Assembly: GCF_026151205.1 (NCBI RefSeq)
Contig: NC_087082.1
Coordinates: 20,236,494-20,300,493 of the forward strand
Length of the DNA stretch: 64,000 bases
Source of the DNA: Bolinopsis microptera
Taxonomy: Eukaryota > Ctenophora > Tentaculata > Lobata > Bolinopsidae
Direction: 5' to 3'
The notes beneath the pieces are model-generated. The model was not told the DNA's origin. It saw only the letters and a program-made list of their open reading frames with translations, and ran no database searches. Shown one piece after another: positions 58,636 through 64,000 of this stretch (within the stretch, counting starts at the first letter, position 1; each line of letters begins with the position of its first letter). A program made the position numbers and the translations under genes.

Positions 58636-59570
58636 CTGCGCTGGTATGGTAGGACGCGGTTCCGTTACAACAATCAGGGATTTCTGGTCAGTAAATGATC
58701 CTTATAAACATTAATGATTTGGTAATGTTAATAAAGAGGTCATAAATCGTAGGAGAGAATGGCCGGGTCAAGTTATTTCAGTGTCTGTTTAAACTTAAAA
58801 CTCATTTAATCTTTAATTTGCTGACGATTATGAACCTCAAGAATGTCCTGGTAAAATGGCACCTGTCAGATATCACGATTTGTAATGCAATTGCAGTTGT
58901 CCATTTATTATTATTTAATTATCAAACTCAGTTATATTCAAGCTGTGGCCGTGGGTGAACGATTTAAACCATCAAACTGAAACAGTTTTTCGCAATCCAT
59001 CAAGTATAACGAAACTCAGTGGTGGAACAGGGGGCAAGCAATAAAGTGCAATATTTTTCATGTTACTGAAGAAAGTTGTGACAAACTCCGATCCAAAAAG
59101 GAACTGCGAACCCTGATGCGGGATATGGGTATTTTTTTAAAACAGGCTGACCCACGAAAGGATAGCATGAGGATGCTCTGCCTGCCTCTGGGATATGGCA
59201 ACCCTTAAAGAGGTTACCGGAGTTATCTATGTGAAATGTGGAGGTGAAGTGAGGGGGCATGAGTAGCTCAATTGCCAAATGGATTCGATGACCAGAGATA
59301 ATGAGCTAAGCCAACACGAAAGGCTCTAAGTCACCCCTGTCTGGTCCAGCTTCTCGGGCACGATTAGGCATTTAGAGCGATTTAGGAAGTTGACGATAGT
59401 GGAGATATGTTGGTTGTCAAAGATATCTCCACTAAAGATATCGTTGACAGGGAGGTAATAATCCTGAAAGTATTGCCCTCTCTCTCCCTCCCTCCCTCCT
59501 TTAGTTGTACTTGTACAATAGCTGTGCACTGTCCGAAAATATGGATAATGGAAATGGTTTATCTGGCGTG

Positions 59571-59690
59571 ATACTAGTACTACTAATACAGTAATACTAT
59601 TAGTAGTATTGGTAGTAGTAATAGTAGTACATTACTAATACAGTAAAACTATTAGTAATATTGGTAGTAGTAATAGTAGTACATCGGTTT
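59571..59690. repeat. tandem and inverted TAGTA-rich repeat
   Basis: ACTACTAATACAGTAATACT is followed by its approximate complement and the whole block is repeated once (59628 onward). It can form two adjacent hairpins. Confidence 0.7.
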
Positions 59691-61562
59691 AGAACACGTT
59701 AGAAACTCGTTAACACCACGTGGCTTCTTATAACAAAATGAAATATAACAATTAAACAAATAATCGTAAATTGAAACACATTTTAACGCAGCAAATTATC
59801 ACAAATAAATGTTGTCGGGTCGTGATTTGATAACGTGAGGATACATAATTGGGATGTCCGACCATTTCCTTACCAGCCCGGTGAGGGTGAACGTGTTTGT
59901 CGGTTAACAAGAAAACCGACCGATAGGACAGCCTCATCATGAGTAAAATTTGAAAGGCAAATATTTGGAAATGGATCCGAAATATCGGGAAATGGTTCCG
60001 AAGTAAGAGGAAAAATTGGGAAATGTTCTCGAAATAAGAGAGAATTGGGAATTATCAATTAACACCCCCAAAATAAGAGGAAACAATTGCTGAGATTGGA
60101 AGTAAGGGATTTGTCTAACGTCTGTCACGTTATCGTCATACCAAACAACAAAGTTCATTAATAATAACTGTGACTTAAATATCGTGGTGGTGACCGTGAT
60201 TCAGATTGTATCGCGAGACCTACCTTTAATAAAGCACGTGCACGGACCAAATATTATCTATTTGTAATGCAATTTTAGCTCAGATATTGATATTATATAG
60301 TTACCTCCGATATTAATTATTATCGTATTTTTCGATGACGGTCATCAATTTTATCAAAGATAAAGCAAAATTCAATTGTATTGTAATTGTTCTAAAATTA
60401 GCCTTGGATCGCCCAGCTGATTTGTAACGTAGAAATCAGCGTGGAAGTAAAACAGTCCCAATAAAGCCAGGTTCTGAGGTCCACGGTAAACCGTAGTTTG
60501 ACTGTACACAGCACAAGCGGAATGATGGTCACTAAATAATACTCCTTTATAAATACCTTTATTGATAATAATAATATCTTTGCAAAACTCCAGTTTCTTT
60601 TTAGTGACAAGCGCTGTCATTGTCTATCAATTACACACTGTTTACCAATAACAAAACTTCAACAATAAGGAAAGACATGCGTCAAAGCAAAATAACATAA
60701 TATATTGTAGCGAGAACTGTACAACAAAGCAATTACATACACCGTGCTGTACAATATACAGGCAGATTGCGCTGCTAGTGCACGCCAGATTGGTATACAG
60801 TGATATCAGGGAGAATGCAAAGAGCTTTTCCTGTTTTGGTCCTACAGAGAGAGAGAGAGAGAGAGAGAGAGCTGGTTACCCCCCGCGAAGGAGAGTTTGT
60901 GCGTGTGTGCGTGTGTATGTGTGTAAAGCTAAGATTTAGTCTGGAATTATAGGAGGAAATGAGGGATTTATTACCAGCAATATAACAAGAGCCAATATAA
61001 ATATGCTGCATGTCACTATAGTGCCTTTTTGTTAATTTTCTTGGCCTGATTTTACCGGGAAATGGTCTCGAAGTAACTGGCACACGAATTAAGATGTTGC
61101 CAAAGAATGCACAGCTCTACCAGCTCCGCAAGCAATCCTCAGCTCTACCAGGACGCATGAGAGCAGGAAAGACAGAGTATGTAAGTTAGGTTTGTTAAGG
61201 ATGGAGACTAAGAGGAGAAAGTTAGGCCGGTTAGTCAACCGGTTGATCCAGCTATTATGTACATGTCTGGGTGATCCTATTAATTATTTAATTATTTAAT
61301 TAGTTAATTATGAGCAACAATTAGGAAAGCAATTAGGAGTAACAATTATCTGCCGTCTTTGTAGGCTTCTCGGGGTGATTCCTCTTCATTACCTCACAAT
61401 GTTGAAACGGTCCGGCGTTTTCCCTAGATGTAGTAGCACTAGTCACTACTTGATTGCTGGCCGGAGATTACTCTCTTCGATACGCGATATTTTACACCGT
61501 GCCCTAACGTGTAACGATAATTGGCAACCTGGACTGTTTCTTAATTCTTTTTACATACCTGA

Positions 61563-61780
61563 TACCTTATCAGACATGATTGTCACGGACAAGTTTTTCA
61601 AGGACCAAATTTTTTACGGACATAATTATTCACGTAAATAATTATGTCCGTAAAAGTACGCTCATGACCGCCCAAAAATTGTTAGTGATCATATTTGTCT
61701 TAGTATACTAATAAACTAATACAGTAATCGGCTACTCACATAGCCGATTACTGACCGTGATAATTATGACCGATAAGGTA
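61563..61780. mobile_element. 218-bp MITE with nested hairpins
   Basis: Imperfect 26-bp inverted ends (TACCTTATC-G-CAT-ATT-TCACGG) at 61563-61588 and 61755-61780 enclose a perfect 18-bp hairpin (TTTACGGACATAATTATT, 61613-61654) and a 10-bp hairpin (TAATCGGCTA, 61725-61750). No coding capacity. Confidence 0.65.
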
Positions 61781-62169
61781 GGAAATTCACAGAAGCAGGT
61801 ATTTTAGACGGGTGATCAGGGGTATCCACTTCAAATACCAATTTATGTCAAGTTGGCAGTTTTCCGGGGAATTTCCTTAGAAACCATAATTGCAATGACA
61901 AACGCAATGTGCTAGGAAAGTTGCAAATTGGCCAATTAATTAAATCTGTCATGTAATCGACAATTTGACATTGATAATGATAATAGAAATTTGATAACGA
62001 ATTTGTTGATTGATTAGGACAGCTATTAATTAATATTTAGTCTCGAAAATCTAAAGCAAAGCAAGGTCGTCTATCAAATTGCGCCTGTACAGTGTACTCA
62101 AAATGGCTGTCGAGGTAGACTAATCTACGCAGCTGTATTTAAAAGTAACAAAACCAGACAAAGCTCAAA
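61781..62169. other. gene-free interval
   Basis: AT-rich; nothing recognised. Confidence 0.3.
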
Positions 62170-62497
62170 ATCACACTTTACGTTACAAGATCACACGTTA
62201 CAAGATCACACATTACGTTACAAGATCACACGCCACAAGATCACACTTTACGTTACAAGATCACACGCCACAATATCACACATTACGTTACAAGATCACA
62301 CATTACGTTACAAGATCCCACATTACGTTACAAGATCCCACATTACGTTACAAGATCACACATTACCTTACAAGATCACACGCCACAAGATCACACATTA
62401 CGTTACAAGATCCCACATTACGTTACAAGATCCCACGTTACGTTACAAGATCACACATTACCTTACAAGATCACACGCCACAAGATCACACATTACA
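62170..62497. repeat. 20/15-bp mixed tandem repeat
   Basis: CACATTACGTTACAAGATC (20-bp period) alternates irregularly with a shorter form CACGCCACAAGAT. About 17 units. Confidence 0.9.
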
Positions 62498-62570
62498 GAG
62501 GGTGAGAGAGCTAGTACAAGAAACCCCTACCTCCGCGTGAATAGTATCAAACCGCGTACAATCATTAGTA

Positions 62571-62671
62571 CACTCCGCAAGCAATCATTACCTCATTACC
62601 CCGGCTAATTGATCCATTATCTGGTGATTATACAGACCTGGAGTGTACTAGTGAGGATTGCTTGCGGAGTG
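62571..62671. mobile_element. 101-bp inverted-repeat element, possible MITE
   Basis: CACTCCGCAAGCAATC at 62571-62586 is exactly inverted at 62656-62671. CTCCGCAAGCAATCCTCA occurs again at 61125-61142, so the end is dispersed in the region. Confidence 0.55.
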
Positions 62672-63842
62672 TAGCAGAGGTGTAGTTGAGAGCGTGTGTT
62701 ATAATACACTTGCTCTCAATTACACTTGCTCTCTTGCTTGTACCAGAGGAGCGGAACTATCCTGGTTACTAGTAGTAGTACTGTATCACAAGGAATGGTT
62801 GCTGGTACTGGGTCACAAGGAATGGCTACTAGTAGAAATATTATATTATCAATACTACTATACTAGTGTAACCCTGAGATTTTTATCAAATATGTGAATT
62901 TCGACAGCCGCGGACGATTTGAAAAGATGAAGCTTCTATTCTGATGATTTACCGGTTATCAAAGTTTTCTTTGGTAATCTGACTTTCAGTACCTCAATCG
63001 TGTCTTGTGCCATCCTCAGTGACCTTGTAAGATGGTCATTCAAGAATTAATATTCAATCAAAACAACGAAATTTGGGTCGCGGAAAGCTGAAATTCGAAT
63101 ATGTCCCACCGGTAGGACATATTCAACATTTTCATTGCATCAACGTTTCCTCCAGATATACTGCTTTCAGCACCTTGATGGCGACTTGTGTCACTCTCTC
63201 CGACCTCACTGATTGGTCAATGGTCAAAATTTCAGTCAAAACCGCGAAATTTCTGTCAAGGGGACGGCAGAACAGCTCCTCTTCAAAAATCTTCCAAAAT
63301 CTCTTTTTTTGATATTCTGATGATTTTACGTTTATCGAAGCTTTTTTTGGGAATAGAACTACTTCAATAGGGTAATCGTACTGTAGTGCGACACGTACTC
63401 TAGTGCGACACGTACTCTAGTGCGAAGTCCGACAAAAACACCCTCTGTCGCACTAGGGTACGTGTCGCACTACGATCCAGGTAGCGTACTCTACTGCGAC
63501 AAAATATCCTGACTTATTTCCAAGTTCAGGTCACATCCTATCCTTCTTATGGATCATTAAGTGATTCGTCGGGTCGGTTCACGTCACTTATTTCGAAGTG
63601 ATCTTGCGAACATGATTCGTCGGTTCACATCATGTATTTCGAAGTGATCCACTGATCATAATTCCTTCGGGTCAGTTCAAGCGACGTATGTGATCCACTG
63701 AGTAACTCGTAAGCAGCATAAGATCCTCATTCCTATCACACGCATCGTATGAAGGTATATCTCCGATCGGGATAACAAGTTCATATGCTTGGGCCATACA
63801 TAAGGTCACGATGATTCTACCAAAGCATCGAACAACATCAAT
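62672..63842. other. interval with small repeats, no gene recognised
   Basis: Contains an inverted repeat at 63376-63476 built from GTGCGACACGTACTCTAG and its complement, and diverged direct repeats with TATTTCGAAGTGATC at 63588 and 63637. These may flank or belong to the FLYWCH element at the window edge. Confidence 0.35.
63376..63476. repeat. inverted repeat of CACGTACTCTAGTGCGAC type
   Basis: Two direct copies of CTAGTGCGACACGTACT are followed by an inverted copy (GGGTACGTGTCGCACTAC). It could be the end of a DNA transposon; 370 bases downstream a FLYWCH frame begins. Confidence 0.6.
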
Positions 63843-64000
63843 ATGTCTTCTTCAATCACCTTCATTCCTGGACGCACTACTGGTTCAAGAAACGTTATCC
63901 ACGACGGATACCGCTACTGGCTGGATAAGAAGCGCGACCACAAGACCTAGTGGCGATGCACTGAGAAGATCTGCTCCGGACGTCTCAGTCTGATGAACGA
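63843..64000 (+). pseudogene. FLYWCH zinc-finger protein start, broken by TAG and cut by the window edge
   Basis: From the ATG at 63843 the frame reads SSSITFIPG, then VIHDGYRYWLDKKRDHKT, then TAG (63948-63950), then WRCTEKICSGRLSLMN. This is the FLYWCH layout (G-Y-x-Y, then W-x-C and C-x-G-R-L) with the stop directly before the conserved Trp. It is probably the N-terminal finger of a MULE-type transposase or a domesticated relative. The stop makes this copy a likely pseudogene unless it is a sequencing error; the histidine half lies outside the window. Confidence 0.65.

Larger units (their letters stand above)
56571..61562. other. large gene-free interval with small repeats
   Basis: No exon recognised over 5 kb. 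Contents: a 111-bp hairpin (56689-56799), short repeats with CACGTGT(C/T)AAGTATTAAA (57330-57385), a double TCACCATGGTGATAATCA (58025-58062), a 54-bp repeat (58493-58635), an inverted TAGTA-rich repeat (59571-59690), a (GA)n tract (60844-60870) and a GT-rich tract (60898-60925). The 5' region of the CaV-beta gene lies at its left end. Confidence 0.4.

Overview
The window is animal nuclear DNA: AT-rich, with multi-exon genes carrying GT-AG introns, very abundant repeats and no operon-like packing. Ciliary (RIB43A) and calcium-channel beta genes, a secreted Ig/sushi protein and a Naiad-type Penelope-like retroelement all point to a metazoan. The channel subunit is divergent, so an early-branching or fast-evolving invertebrate is plausible, but no single feature fixes the phylum.

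Layout. 1-1185: no gene seen. 1186-18968: a 17.8-kb tandem satellite of 103-bp units, near-perfect at its right end and badly degraded in the middle. 19341-20610: four-exon gene for a secreted cysteine-rich/Ig/sushi protein (+). 20688-24206: a Naiad element (-) with an 877-codon ORF, preceded by a partial copy (24207-24903) in the tandem arrangement typical of Penelope-like elements. 25024-25368: a (CCCTCT)n array. 27926-29740: single-exon gene for a DRE-TIM (HMGL-like) barrel protein with C-terminal EF-hands (+). 30234-30590: a tRNA-derived SINE. 31823-34380: a long foldback element bounded by TTAA and poly-G, broken by another insertion. 35086-36049: 53-bp tandem repeat. 36909-38041: a foldback element with a FLYWCH zinc-finger fragment. 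39337-39683: two exons of an unrecognised small gene (-). 40334-47484: repeat remnants, including a LINE reverse-transcriptase tail and a pair of inverted repeats. 47485-50715: a complete seven-exon RIB43A gene (+). 52143-56570: a complete six-exon voltage-gated calcium channel beta-subunit gene (-), whose second intron holds a third Naiad copy. 56571-64000: mostly gene-free, with several MITE-like hairpins and, at the edge, a FLYWCH fragment with an internal stop.

The most unusual theme is tandem duplication across exon-intron borders. In the calcium-channel gene a 30-bp unit containing an exon end and its splice donor is repeated 11 times, in frame. The RIB43A gene has a 36-bp duplication across a donor. 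Two acceptors of the calcium-channel gene also have repeated or partly duplicated copies next to them. A second theme is RFX X-box-like motifs: a tandem array in the first intron of the channel gene and single copies around the HMGL-like and RIB43A genes.
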